A stretch of DNA of 16,513 nt from Herminiimonas sp. (GCA_014377155.1 JACMQD010000017.1:1-16513), one strand, 5' to 3'. Numbered from the stretch's first letter, positions 1 to 7,101 are shown. Numbers and translations are program-made. Notes: a model not told the origin generated them from the sequence alone.

Positions 1-6
1 CATAAC

Positions 7-30
7 GCAGCCGTGAAACCAGTCGGCTGC
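7..30. other. Hairpin just upstream of the bactofilin gene
   Basis: A perfect 7-bp inverted repeat (gcagccg at 7-13, cggctgc at 24-30) has a 10-nt loop and ends about 10 nt before the bactofilin Shine-Dalgarno. It has no T-tract, so it is not a clear terminator. It could be the 3' end of an upstream transcript or part of the bactofilin leader. Upstream reading frames close at 3-5 (taa) or 14-16 (tga), so a preceding gene probably ends at or before this point, but too little is visible to identify it. Confidence 0.4.
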
Positions 31-49
31 AACTCTTTCAGGAGATACC

Positions 50-607
50 ATGCTTCGATCCGAAACGCTTTTTGGCAAACGCGACGGCAATACGCCGAAT
101 ACGCCTAATCCGCCAAATACATCGCTCAGCACGTCCAGTTCCTCGTTGACCGGTGCCGGCGTGTCCACTGGTCCGCGTGTCATTACTCCGCCAAACAGCA
201 CCATGACGCCTCCCAACCCGACGCCTGATGGCGCGGCGAGCTCCAGCCAGGCTGGCAGCAAGCTGACAGTCGGCCCGAACATTAAGCTAAAGGGCGAAAT
301 CACCGATTGCGACACGCTGGTTGTAGAAGGCCGCGTCGAGGCAACGATGAATTCGCGCGTCTTGCAAATTGCCGAAGGCGGCGCTTTCATCGGCACGGCC
401 GAAGTCGACCTGGCTGAGATTCGTGGCGAATTCGACGGCGAGCTGACCGTACGCGACAAACTGGTCATCTATTCCACTGGCAAAGTCTCCGGCAAGATCC
501 GCTACGGTAAACTGGTCATTGAAGAAGGCGGTAACCTGACGGGCGACGTTCAGGTCGGCAGTGGAACCGGCGGCGCTGCGCGCGGATTGGCAGTTGCCAA
601 GGTCTGA
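50..607 (+). CDS. Bactofilin family cytoskeletal protein
   Basis: This 185-aa protein is a bactofilin (formerly DUF583), a self-assembling beta-helical scaffold of the bacterial cytoplasm or inner membrane face. Bactofilins act in cell shape and in localising cell-wall enzymes. Residues about 1-70 are a disordered Pro/Thr/Asn/Ser-rich tail. Residues about 72-172 form the beta-helix core, with the family's repeated hydrophobic/glycine rungs: VGPNIKLKGEI, LVVEGRVEA, AEIRGEFDGEL and LVIEEGGNLTGDV. The length is normal for the family. The start at ATG 50 is set by a good Shine-Dalgarno (aggaga, 40-45). In related bacteria a bactofilin often follows an M23 peptidase gene; any such gene would lie outside the left edge. 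The family call is firm, but the exact cellular role is not shown. Confidence 0.93.
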   Translation: MLRSETLFGKRDGNTPNTPNPPNTSLSTSSSSLTGAGVSTGPRVITPPNSTMTPPNPTPDGAASSSQAGSKLTVGPNIKLKGEITDCDTLVVEGRVEATMNSRVLQIAEGGAFIGTAEVDLAEIRGEFDGELTVRDKLVIYSTGKVSGKIRYGKLVIEEGGNLTGDVQVGSGTGGAARGLAVAKV

Positions 608-626
608 TCGGGTTGACAGAAACGCG

Positions 627-650
627 TAGTACCGACGCCTAGTACCGACG
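627..650. repeat. Short tandem direct repeat (11 bp x2)
   Basis: The sequence tagtaccgacg occurs at 627-637 and again at 640-650, with a 13-bp period, between the bactofilin stop and its terminator. It is probably a small local duplication. No function is visible. Confidence 0.6.
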
Positions 651-656
651 TTTTGC

Positions 657-697
657 AAAAAAATCACCATGACGCCTTGGCGCTGGTGATTTTTTGT
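657..697 (+). terminator. Rho-independent terminator after the bactofilin gene
   Basis: A-rich sequence plus atcacca (663-669) pairs with tggtgat (684-690). Inside the loop, a second small stem pairs cgcc (673-676) with ggcg (679-682). A T-run follows immediately (690-695, then gtttt). Because the A-run and T-run flank the stem symmetrically, it could work on both strands. The plus-strand gene ending 50 nt upstream is the obvious client. Confidence 0.85.
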
Positions 698-835
698 TTT
701 AACAAGGTGCCTTGGATCGAGACGCAAGGTAAATGCCGTCCGATGCGCGGTAGATTCAGGATATCAATTCCTGCATGCGGATTTCTCACAAGGGTTCTGG
801 CTGCATGGCCGGTGGTCTGCATCAGCGGGCCGTGC

Positions 836-862
836 GACAATGACGGGCTTTACGCCATTGTC
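836..862 (+). promoter_or_regulatory. Stem-loop in the purU leader
   Basis: A perfect 7-bp stem (gacaatg 836-842, cattgtc 856-862) with a 13-nt loop ends 17 nt before the purU ATG. The remaining leader is pyrimidine-rich (ctccttcttcc) and lacks a recognisable Shine-Dalgarno. The stem could affect translation initiation or be chance; no known riboswitch class is recognised. Confidence 0.35.
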
Positions 863-879
863 CGGCGTCTCCTTCTTCC

Positions 880-1758
880 ATGACCACCATGACGCATCCC
901 GAATACATCCTCACTTTATCTTGCCTCGACCAACGCGGTATCGTGCATCGCGTTTCCGGTTTTCTGGCCGAGCATGGCTGCAATATTATCGATTCGGCGC
1001 AGTTCGGCGATGCGCAGTCGAAGTTGTTTTTCATGCGGGTGCATTTTTCGGCAGAGGATGCGTCGATCGCCGACCTGACGATTCGCGAGCGTTTCGAAGC
1101 GCTGGCCGATACCATGCAAATGAACTGGCAACTCAACGATGCGCGCAAGAAGCCGCGCATGATCTTGATGGTGTCGAAGATCGGCCATTGCCTCAATGAC
1201 CTGCTCTTTCGGTACAAGAGTGGATTACTGGCCGTCGAGATTCCGGCAATCGTTTCGAACCATACCGATTTCTACCAGCTGGCCGCCAGCTACAATATTC
1301 CGTTCCACCATTTGCCACTCGCCGCAGGTGCGTCGGCCGAGGCGAAGCGCGCGCAGGAGCAGCGGGTACTCGAAATCGTCAAAGCCAATGACATCGACCT
1401 CGTAGTCCTGGCGCGCTACATGCAGATCCTGTCACCCGAAATGTGCGACGCCCTGAAGGGCAGGGCAATCAATATCCATCATTCCTTCCTGCCCAGCTTC
1501 AAAGGTGCCAAGCCGTATTACCAGGCCCATGAACGCGGCGTAAAGCTGATCGGCGCCACCGCGCACTTCGTCACTGGCGACCTCGATGAAGGCCCGATCG
1601 TCGAGCAGGATGTGGAACGTGTGGATCATGCGATGGACCCCGACACGCTGACAGCGATTGGCCGCGATGTCGAATGCGTGGTACTGGCGCGCGCGGTGAA
1701 ATGGTTTGTCGAGCACCGCATACTGCTTAACGGGCACAAAACGGTGGTGTTCAAATAG
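880..1758 (+). CDS. purU: Formyltetrahydrofolate deformylase PurU
   Basis: PurU hydrolyses 10-formyl-THF to formate and THF, balancing one-carbon pools and feeding formate to purine synthesis by PurT where that is present. The 292-aa product has an N-terminal ACT regulatory domain (residues about 8-90, starting YILTLSCLDQRGIVHRVSGF). This is followed by a formyl-transferase-fold catalytic domain (about 92-290) with the signature INIHHSFLPSFKGAKPY, placing the catalytic Asn198 and His200. The expected catalytic Asp lies in VTGDLDEGP (about 233-239). The length matches the family (E. coli 280). The start is ATG 880; ATG 889 (MTHPEY) is an alternative, and neither has a clear Shine-Dalgarno. The gene stands alone between a terminator and a convergent esterase gene. 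PurN shares the catalytic domain but lacks the ACT domain, so PurU is the firm call. Confidence 0.96.
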   Translation: MTTMTHPEYILTLSCLDQRGIVHRVSGFLAEHGCNIIDSAQFGDAQSKLFFMRVHFSAEDASIADLTIRERFEALADTMQMNWQLNDARKKPRMILMVSKIGHCLNDLLFRYKSGLLAVEIPAIVSNHTDFYQLAASYNIPFHHLPLAAGASAEAKRAQEQRVLEIVKANDIDLVVLARYMQILSPEMCDALKGRAINIHHSFLPSFKGAKPYYQAHERGVKLIGATAHFVTGDLDEGPIVEQDVERVDHAMDPDTLTAIGRDVECVVLARAVKWFVEHRILLNGHKTVVFK

Positions 1759-1772
1759 GGATCGAACGATAC

Positions 1773-1800
1773 TGCGGCGATGCATGGCGCATCTGCCGCA
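1773..1800. terminator. Hairpin between convergent purU and esterase genes
   Basis: tgcggc plus gatgc (1773-1783) pairs with gcatc, a bulged t, then gccgca (1789-1800). This gives an 11-bp stem with a 5-nt loop. It sits in the 51-bp gap between two genes that end facing each other, which fits a shared terminator or transcript-end structure. There is no T-tract on either strand, so classical intrinsic termination is doubtful. Confidence 0.5.
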
Positions 1801-1809
1801 CAATACGCG

Positions 1810-2478
1810 CTAGTTCAATATGCGGCGCAGCCACGTGCTGATATCATCGACTTCTTCTTCGCATACCGAATGCTGCATCCGGTATTCGTGCCACTCCACC
1901 GCATAGCCCACTGCCTGCAACAGGTCGCGTGACTTCTCGGCGCGATCGATCGGAATCACCTGATCGCTCCTGCCGTGGGCCATAAAAATCGGCGTGTTCT
2001 GATTGGCCGCACTGCGCTCGGCTGCAACGGCGCTTGCCAACGGCACATAGCCCGACAAACACAACAGCCCTGCCAGCGTTTCAGGATGCCGCAGGCCAGT
2101 CTGGATCGCCATCGCACAGCCTTGCGAAAAGCCGGCCAGCACGATGCGTGCCGCCGGAATGCCACGCGACTTTTCCCGTTCGATCAGCTGCTCGACCGAT
2201 TGTTGCGCTTGGCGCAGGCCTGCTTCGTCCTCGGTACGCGCAATGTCGGTACCAAGAATGTCGTACCAGGCGCGCATGACGTAGCCATTGTTGATCGTGA
2301 CCGGCATGGTGGGCGCATGCGGAAAAATGAAGCGGATGCCCGGACAGCCGGTCAGGTCCAGCTCGCGCACGATCGGCACGAAATCGGCGCCATCGGCACC
2401 CAGGCCGTGCATCCAGATGATCGCCACCGTCGGTTCTGGCGCGGTTTCGAGTTCGATCGATTCAAGCAATGGTGTCAT
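1810..2478 (-). CDS. Carboxylesterase, alpha/beta hydrolase (phospholipase/carboxylesterase family)
   Basis: This 222-aa cytosolic serine esterase belongs to the Abhydrolase_2 family, like Pseudomonas carboxylesterase II (EstB) and acyl-protein thioesterases, which act on short-chain esters or acyl thioesters. The catalytic triad is readable: Ser118 in the nucleophile elbow GFSQG (116-120), Asp172 in HGRSDQVIP, and His203 in YRMQHSVCEEE. The oxyanion segment is IWMHGLGADGADF (21-33). The length is typical and there is no signal peptide. It starts 28 bp after mogA ends on the same strand, so it is probably the last gene of a darP-mogA-esterase transcript. There is no strong Shine-Dalgarno before ATG 2478. 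The natural substrate cannot be told from sequence. Confidence 0.93.
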   Translation of the reverse strand: MTPLLESIELETAPEPTVAIIWMHGLGADGADFVPIVRELDLTGCPGIRFIFPHAPTMPVTINNGYVMRAWYDILGTDIARTEDEAGLRQAQQSVEQLIEREKSRGIPAARIVLAGFSQGCAMAIQTGLRHPETLAGLLCLSGYVPLASAVAAERSAANQNTPIFMAHGRSDQVIPIDRAEKSRDLLQAVGYAVEWHEYRMQHSVCEEEVDDISTWLRRILN

Positions 2479-2506
2479 GGAAAATTATGTTGAAATGAGG
2501 GTGAGT

Positions 2507-3133
2507 TCAGGCGCGCGGGCGAATTGCGGACTTCGGTCGGAATGTCTTGCACACCGCCTCGTCGGTTTCGATGTACGGTCCGCCGATCAGGTCGATGCAA
2601 TACGGCACGGCCGCGAAAATGCCGGACACCTTCTGCGCGCCATCGGCATCCTTCAAGCCTTCCAGCGTTTCTTTGATCGATTTTGGCTGGCCGGGCAGGT
2701 TCAGGATCAGCGCCGCATGGTCGCTGGTTTCGCGAATGACAGCAACTTGCCTCGACAGGATCGCGGTCGGCACGAACATTAAGCTGATCTGGCGCATCTG
2801 CTCGCCGAATCCGGGCATTTCCTTGGTCGCGATGGCAAGCGTCGCTTCCGGCGTCACGTCGCGCCGCGCCGGGCCGGTGCCGCCGGTGGTCAGCACCAGA
2901 TCACATCCGAGCTCATCGACCAGTTCGATCAGCGTACGTTCGATCGTATCGCGGTCGTCGGCGATCAGCCGCGTTTCCAACTTCCATGCACTGGTCAGGG
3001 CACTGGAAAACCATTCCTGCAATGCAGGAATGCCCTGGTCCTGATACACGCCCGCTGACGCCCGGTCGGAAATCGATACCAAACCGATCAGCAGTTCGTC
3101 AGGATTGGTCTTCGTCTTGGTCGGCGTCGTCAT
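2507..3133 (-). CDS. mogA: Molybdopterin adenylyltransferase MogA
   Basis: MogA adenylates molybdopterin with ATP, preparing it for molybdate insertion in molybdenum cofactor synthesis. The 208-aa protein (E. coli Mog is 195) shows the MoCF/MogA fold: LIGLVSISDRASAGVYQDQG (15-34) and the glycine-rich active-site stretch TTGGTGPARRDVTPEA (82-97). The Asp there and the Asp pair at 59-60 are in the positions expected for catalysis. NLPGQPKSIKETL (145-157) is also a family signature. ATG 3133 is the only reasonable start and lies inside darP, so the two genes overlap by 35 bp out of frame, suggesting translational coupling. The first 12 residues (Thr/Lys-rich) are an extension imposed by this overlap. 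MoaB is a homologue, but the ISDRASAGVYQDQG form favours MogA. Confidence 0.93.
   Translation of the reverse strand: MTTPTKTKTNPDELLIGLVSISDRASAGVYQDQGIPALQEWFSSALTSAWKLETRLIADDRDTIERTLIELVDELGCDLVLTTGGTGPARRDVTPEATLAIATKEMPGFGEQMRQISLMFVPTAILSRQVAVIRETSDHAALILNLPGQPKSIKETLEGLKDADGAQKVSGIFAAVPYCIDLIGGPYIETDEAVCKTFRPKSAIRPRA
3012..3032. repeat. 21-nt perfect inverted repeat inside mogA
   Basis: cattcctgca (3012-3021) and tgcaggaatg (3023-3032) are exact reverse complements around a single base. The palindrome lies in the coding region for GIPALQEW of MogA. It may be coincidental to the codons used, or a protein-binding site. Confidence 0.5.
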
Positions 3134-3695
3134 CGTGCTCGTCGGATGTCGTGGTGATCTTGGATAGCTCTTTGAGAATTTGGAATATCTCGCGATAGGC
3201 CTTGGGCGGCTTGTTCTCCGCCTGTTCTTTGCGGGCGTTGCGAATCAGCGTGCGCAAGTGCTGTGCATCGAGTTCGGGATGCTGGGCCACCAGGTCCGTC
3301 AGTGCCTGGTCGTTGGCCAGCAACTTTTCGCGCCGACGTTCCAGCGCATGCATTGCGGCCGTATCAGCCTTGGACAAACCCTTCCAGCTGTCGAGCGTGC
3401 GCTGGATCGCGGCCAGTTCGGTTTCATCGAGCGAGCGCATTTTCTTGCCGACAAACTGCATCTGGCGGCGGCGGCCTTCATGGTCCTTGATCTGCTGGCA
3501 TTCCAGGATTGCATCGCGCACGTCTTCCGGCATCGGCACCCGCTTGACGCGGTCGCGCGGTTCGGCGACCAGGTCTTCGCCCAACTTTTGCAGCGCGGTC
3601 ATTTCGCGCTTCAATTGCGACTTCGAAGGACGTTCGTATTCCTGCTCGAATTCGGTGGACTGGAAGCCGCAGGAGCCTCGATTGGGATTTGGCAT
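3099..3695 (-). CDS. darP: Ribosome-associated protein DarP/YjgA (DUF615)
   Basis: This 198-aa protein of the DUF615 family is cytoplasmic and associates with late 50S ribosomal subunit precursors, helping large-subunit maturation. Family features seen are the start of the conserved region FEQEYERPSKSQLKREMTAL, then LVAEPRDRVKRVPMPEDVRDAI and the basic helix DHEGRRRQMQFVGKKMR. The rest is almost entirely helical and charged, and the length is close to E. coli YjgA (183). The C-terminus (SDEHDDDADQDEDQS) is acidic and is encoded where the mogA start overlaps in another frame. The start at ATG 3695 has only weak Shine-Dalgarno support. It heads the minus-strand darP-mogA-esterase group and is divergent from pmbA, a neighbourhood common in beta- and gammaproteobacteria. 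Confidence 0.93.
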   Translation of the reverse strand: MPNPNRGSCGFQSTEFEQEYERPSKSQLKREMTALQKLGEDLVAEPRDRVKRVPMPEDVRDAILECQQIKDHEGRRRQMQFVGKKMRSLDETELAAIQRTLDSWKGLSKADTAAMHALERRREKLLANDQALTDLVAQHPELDAQHLRTLIRNARKEQAENKPPKAYREIFQILKELSKITTTSDEHDDDADQDEDQS

Positions 3696-3703
3696 GATAT
3701 TGA

Positions 3704-3745
3704 TTGATAAGGCCTGAAGCCATACTGTAAACGACTGCTATCATA
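3704..3745. promoter_or_regulatory. Divergent promoter region between darP and pmbA
   Basis: The 83-bp gap must hold start signals for both genes. On the plus strand, ttgata (3704-3709) and tgtaaa (3726-3731), 16 bp apart, make a fair sigma70 promoter for pmbA. On the minus strand, TATGAT (complement of 3740-3745) is a good -10 for darP with only a weak -35 near ttcgat. The two predicted promoters overlap, so they may compete. Confidence 0.45.
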
Positions 3746-3778
3746 ACTGTTTTACTGGCTTATCGAAGAAACCACCTC

Positions 3779-5143
3779 ATGAGCGATACCGTATTCATAC
3801 ACTCCCAGGACCAATTAAGGCAGCTCGCACGAGATGTGTTGCGCTACGCACAAGAAAAAGGCGCATCGAATGCTGCCGTCGAAATAAGCGAAGGTAGCGG
3901 CCTGTCTGTCAGCGTGCGAAAAGGCGCGATCGAAACCATCGAACAGAACAAAGACAAGGGGATGGGTGTCACCGTCTACCTCGGCGCAGACCGCCACACC
4001 CGACGCGGCAATGCCAGTACGTCGGATTTTTCGCAAAAGGCCTTGCAGGATACGGTCGAGGCTGCCTACAACATTGCCCGCTTCACCGCCGAAGACGATT
4101 GCGCCGGCCTGCCCGAAGCCGAGCTGCTTGAGATGGCGCCGCGCGATCTGCAACTGTGCCATCCATGGCTGATTTCGGCCGAAGAAGCGGTCGAACTGGC
4201 CAAGCGCTGCGAAGCGGCTGCCTTCGCCGTCGACAAACGCATCACCAACAGCGAAGGCGCCAGCGTCTACGCGCAGCAATCGCATTTTGTCTCGGCCAAT
4301 TCACGCGGTTTTATCGGCGGCTATCCGTTTTCGCGGCATAGCCTGTCGGTGGGGCCGATTGCCGGTCGCGGTGCCAACATGCAGCGCGACGACTGGTATT
4401 CGTCGGCACGCGACGCCCGCGACATGGCGGCACCCGAAGCCATCGGTACCTACGCTGCGCATCGCGCGCTGGCCCGCTTGAACGCGCGCAAGCTCGACAC
4501 CCGCAAATGCCCGGTATTGTTCGAAGCGCCGCTGGCGGTCGGATTGCTGGGCGCATTCGTGCAGGCAGTTTCCGGCGGTGCGCTTTACCGCAAGTCGACT
4601 TTCCTGCTCGATTCGCTCAATACACAAGTGTTCGGCAAGCATGTCCAGATCGTCGAAGACCCGCATGTGATCGGCGGCGTCGGTTCGTCGCCGTTCGATG
4701 ATGAAGGTGTGCGCACCCAGCGCCGCGATGTCGTCAAGGATGGCGTCGTGCAAGGTTATTTCCTGTCGAGCTATTCGGCACGCAAGCTCGGCCTGACCAC
4801 TACCGGCAATTCGGGCGGCTCGCACAATCTGACGATGACTTCGTCGCTGACGGCCCCGACCGATGACTTCGTGGCGATGCTCAAGAAGCTCGGCACCGGT
4901 TTGCTGGTGACAGAACTGATGGGGCAGGGCGTCAATTACGTCACCGGCGATTATTCGCGCGGGGCGTCAGGCTATTGGGTTGAAAATGGCATCATCCAGT
5001 ATCCGGTCGAGGAAATCACCATCGCCGGCAACATGAAGGAAATGTTTACCCAGATCGCCGCCATCGGTGCCGATACGTTGAGTCGCGGCACCAAGCAGAC
5101 TGGTTCGATCCTCATTGAAAGCATGACGGTTGCCGGCGGCTGA
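3779..5143 (+). CDS. pmbA: Metalloprotease subunit PmbA (TldE)
   Basis: PmbA/TldE partners with TldD in a heteromeric protease. In enterobacteria this complex degrades unfolded peptides, matures microcin B17 and degrades the CcdA antitoxin. The 454-aa protein (E. coli 450) matches the family: N-terminal VEISEGSGLSVSVRKGAIET, the mid-region ENxxxDKGMGVTVYLG type, and C-terminal blocks SYSARKLGLTTTGNSGG, LLVTELMGQGVN and TGDYSRGASGYWVENG. As expected for the TldE subunit, the HExxxH zinc motif of TldD is absent. The partner tldD is not in this window. The start at ATG 3779 has only a weak purine stretch (gaagaaa) upstream. It is divergent from darP, the standard neighbourhood for this gene. Confidence 0.96.
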   Translation: MSDTVFIHSQDQLRQLARDVLRYAQEKGASNAAVEISEGSGLSVSVRKGAIETIEQNKDKGMGVTVYLGADRHTRRGNASTSDFSQKALQDTVEAAYNIARFTAEDDCAGLPEAELLEMAPRDLQLCHPWLISAEEAVELAKRCEAAAFAVDKRITNSEGASVYAQQSHFVSANSRGFIGGYPFSRHSLSVGPIAGRGANMQRDDWYSSARDARDMAAPEAIGTYAAHRALARLNARKLDTRKCPVLFEAPLAVGLLGAFVQAVSGGALYRKSTFLLDSLNTQVFGKHVQIVEDPHVIGGVGSSPFDDEGVRTQRRDVVKDGVVQGYFLSSYSARKLGLTTTGNSGGSHNLTMTSSLTAPTDDFVAMLKKLGTGLLVTELMGQGVNYVTGDYSRGASGYWVENGIIQYPVEEITIAGNMKEMFTQIAAIGADTLSRGTKQTGSILIESMTVAGG

Positions 5144-5228
5144 TTTTTGCGGTAATGCGCGCCGGCGTCTGCATGGGTGCCGCGTGCCGCCGGCTGTTGT
5201 CGGGTACTTCAAAAGTTGGCAGGCGAAA

Positions 5229-5254
5229 TAACCGCCACAAGCGTGTGGCGGTTA
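5229..5254. terminator. Strong hairpin between convergent pmbA and DUF2784 genes
   Basis: taaccgccaca (5229-5239) and tgtggcggtta (5244-5254) form a perfect 11-bp stem with a 4-nt agcg loop, in the 127-bp gap where two genes converge. It is the most stable simple hairpin in the window. No T-run follows on either strand, so it may act as a transcript-end barrier rather than a classical intrinsic terminator. Confidence 0.55.
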
Positions 5255-5270
5255 CGCAAGTGGATCTCGT

Positions 5271-5702
5271 TTACCGCTCCCTGTCGGTTGGCGCGGCTTT
5301 TCTGTCCTTGCGTCGCGGTGGAAAACACCACCATGTCGCGACAACCGCCAAGCCGAAGCATGTATAAGCCGCGATAAAAATCCACGGCGCGGCATCGTAA
5401 AACAAAAGGCGGCGCATCCAGTGTTCGACAAACCCGCCCTGATACGTAACGTCGCTGGTTATCGACCTGATTTGCAGTTCAAGTACAGTCAGCGGGCAGT
5501 CCAGCCCGAGCCAGGCTTCCGCAACCACGATCCCGATCGCCCCCAAATGCGCAAGCCGGAACCAGAGATTGCCGGCAAGCGCCCAGCCCATGAGATTGCC
5601 AGCGACAATAAAAGGCAGGCCGCCTGCGATAAAAACGGCAACACAAAAATGCAGCGCGAGAACGGCATCCGCAAAAAGAGGCATCAGCAAATGGTTCGCC
5701 AT
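5271..5702 (-). CDS. DUF2784 family membrane protein
   Basis: This 143-aa inner-membrane protein has an undefined function. It has about three hydrophobic segments (about 6-36, 48-66 and 106-127) and a basic C-terminal tail (PPRRKDRKAAPTDRER), expected to be cytoplasmic. The DUF2784 hallmarks are LDCPLTVLE (67-75) and YQGGFVEHW (87-95). The start at ATG 5702 places the first hydrophobic segment right at the N-terminus, as in the family; no clear Shine-Dalgarno precedes it. It converges on pmbA and stands alone on its strand, so the neighbours do not hint at a role. Confidence 0.85.
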   Translation of the reverse strand: MANHLLMPLFADAVLALHFCVAVFIAGGLPFIVAGNLMGWALAGNLWFRLAHLGAIGIVVAEAWLGLDCPLTVLELQIRSITSDVTYQGGFVEHWMRRLLFYDAAPWIFIAAYTCFGLAVVATWWCFPPRRKDRKAAPTDRER

Positions 5703-6072
5703 GGCGCGTCGGCAGTCAGAATACTGCAGCGAAATAAAGACTTTTGATTCGCCGCGCAGTGCAAGATTCCAAGGAAGTCCACGCCACTACCGATCGCTCT
5801 TGCGATGCGGCATTCGCTGCAACAAAATTGTTTGCCGCTGCTGCCGGTCGCCACATATGTTTATTGTCTTTCATTTAATTTTCTCCTAGACTGGACCGTA
5901 ACGGATAAGGTCGCTGCGAGTAGTCCTTTTAGCCGGATACTAGGGGCAATAAGTGCAGGATCGATCGCATGTCGCCTGTTCGTTTGTCGAGCGCGCCCGG
6001 CCCCAACTCGATTCCATCGGACCCAACCGTTCCGCTGTTTTGCCTGAACCACCTCACCGAAGGAGAACTCGC
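5703..6072. other. 370-bp intergenic region between divergent genes
   Basis: No convincing gene is present. Short open frames here have no Shine-Dalgarno and no recognisable protein features. The frame upstream of the methyltransferase ATG is open back to a GTG at 5953, but its residues look random. The stretch around 5858-5895 is AT-rich (ending ttaattttctcctag) and is the likeliest place for promoter or regulator sites; I could not assign a convincing -35/-10 pair. The region must carry the starts of both the DUF2784 and methyltransferase transcripts. Confidence 0.5.
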
Positions 6073-6885
6073 ATGAATCCTAACAAGGCACTCTGGGAAA
6101 AAGGAAACTTTACGCGCATCGCTGTCAACATGCGAGCGAGTGGTGAAGCTTTTGTCGCTTCCTTGGGCATCACGGAGGGACTCAAGGTTCTGGACCTGGG
6201 GTGTGGCGATGGCACGACAGCACTACCCGCGGCGTTGCGCGGCGCCGAGGTGTTGGGCGTTGATATCGCGCAGAATCTGGTTGCTGCCGGCAACCAGCGA
6301 TCGAAGGAGGCAGGGCTCGCAAACTGCCGGTTTCAGGAAGGCGACGCGTCCGATCTGCATGAGCTTGACGACGATGCCTTCGACCTTGTCGTCAGCATGT
6401 TTGGCGCTATGTTTGCGCCGCGACCATTCGACGTCGCCAAGGAAATGGTGCGCGTGACCCGCCCCGGCGGCAGGATCGTCATGGGCAACTGGATTCCGAA
6501 TGATCCGACCCTGGTGGCGCAGATTCTGAAGATCAGTTCCGCGTACTCGCTGCCACCGCCGGAAGGCTTCATCAGTCCGATGCTATGGGGTGTCGAAGCC
6601 AATGTGAAAGAACGTTTCATGGCAGCCGGCGTCGCCCCTGAAAAAATAGCGTGTGCTAAAGACACCTTTCAGTTCGATTTCTCCGGTGCCCCGGAAGATT
6701 TCGTAACCTTGTTCCGTACGTTCTATGGCCCCACCATGAACGCCTTCGAAGCGGCTGAAAAAAGCGGCCGCGCGGATGATTTATACAAGGAGCTGGTGGA
6801 TTTGTTCAACCGCCAGAACACGAGCGCAAGCCCGGACCAGACGTCGATTGCCGCCACCTACCTGCGCGTGACGGTTACACCCTGA
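6073..6885 (+). CDS. Class I SAM-dependent methyltransferase
   Basis: This 270-aa Rossmann-fold methyltransferase is of the UbiE/Methyltransf_11 type. SAM-binding motif I is VLDLGCGDGTTA (39-50), with the acidic ribose-binding residue Asp64 in VLGVDIA. Motif II/III regions are FQEGDASDL (87-95) and FDLVVSMFGAMFAP (103-116), with the post-motif PGGRIVMGNW (131-140). The C-terminal 120 residues, which usually set substrate choice, give no clear signature. The start is ATG 6073, chosen because of the strong Shine-Dalgarno aaggagaa (6059-6066); the open frame extends upstream to 5953 but without family-like sequence. The substrate is unknown. UbiE itself is unlikely: the C-terminal signatures of the quinone enzymes are missing. 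Confidence 0.9.
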   Translation: MNPNKALWEKGNFTRIAVNMRASGEAFVASLGITEGLKVLDLGCGDGTTALPAALRGAEVLGVDIAQNLVAAGNQRSKEAGLANCRFQEGDASDLHELDDDAFDLVVSMFGAMFAPRPFDVAKEMVRVTRPGGRIVMGNWIPNDPTLVAQILKISSAYSLPPPEGFISPMLWGVEANVKERFMAAGVAPEKIACAKDTFQFDFSGAPEDFVTLFRTFYGPTMNAFEAAEKSGRADDLYKELVDLFNRQNTSASPDQTSIAATYLRVTVTP

Positions 6886-6899
6886 AATGCATGATCCGC

Positions 6900-6931
6900 G
6901 AGCGATTTGCTGCTGCGAAAGCAGATCGCTC
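6900..6931 (+). other. Two-part stem-loop after the methyltransferase gene
   Basis: gagcgat (6900-6906) pairs with atcgctc (6925-6931). Inside it, ctgct (6910-6914) pairs with agcag (6920-6924) around a gcgaa loop, with a 3-nt bulge (ttg) on the 5' side. It begins 15 nt after the stop codon. It lacks a T-tract, so it is a likely transcript-end or mRNA-stabilising structure rather than a standard terminator. Confidence 0.5.
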
Positions 6932-7101
6932 CGCCGACTGAAAAGGGAACCTGCGGTGCAGCTGTTTCCTAACTGGCCACGCGATCTTCGTCCGGTAAAT
7001 GTTTGCACTTGCCCGAAGCGGCTTCGATACGGCACACTGGCCACCTCGACAATTTGCCAGCAATGCCTGGGATTCGCTACAGGCATTCGATAGAAAGAAC
7101 A

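Noticed and set aside
771..822. Three copies of ctgcat in the purU upstream region
   Set aside because: The copies are only 6 bp and unevenly spaced (30 and 16 bp), so chance is a sufficient explanation.
1975..2493. A 172-codon plus-strand open frame opposite the carboxylesterase
   Set aside because: It is antisense to a gene with a complete catalytic triad. Its composition (Arg/His/Gln-rich) is typical of shadow frames.
3180..3717. Plus-strand frames of about 170 codons opposite darP
   Set aside because: They are antisense to a recognised DUF615 protein and overlap each other in different frames. No family resemblance.
5953..6072. A 40-residue N-terminal extension of the methyltransferase
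   Set aside because: It needs a GTG start without a Shine-Dalgarno, whereas ATG 6073 has a strong aaggagaa. The extension looks random.
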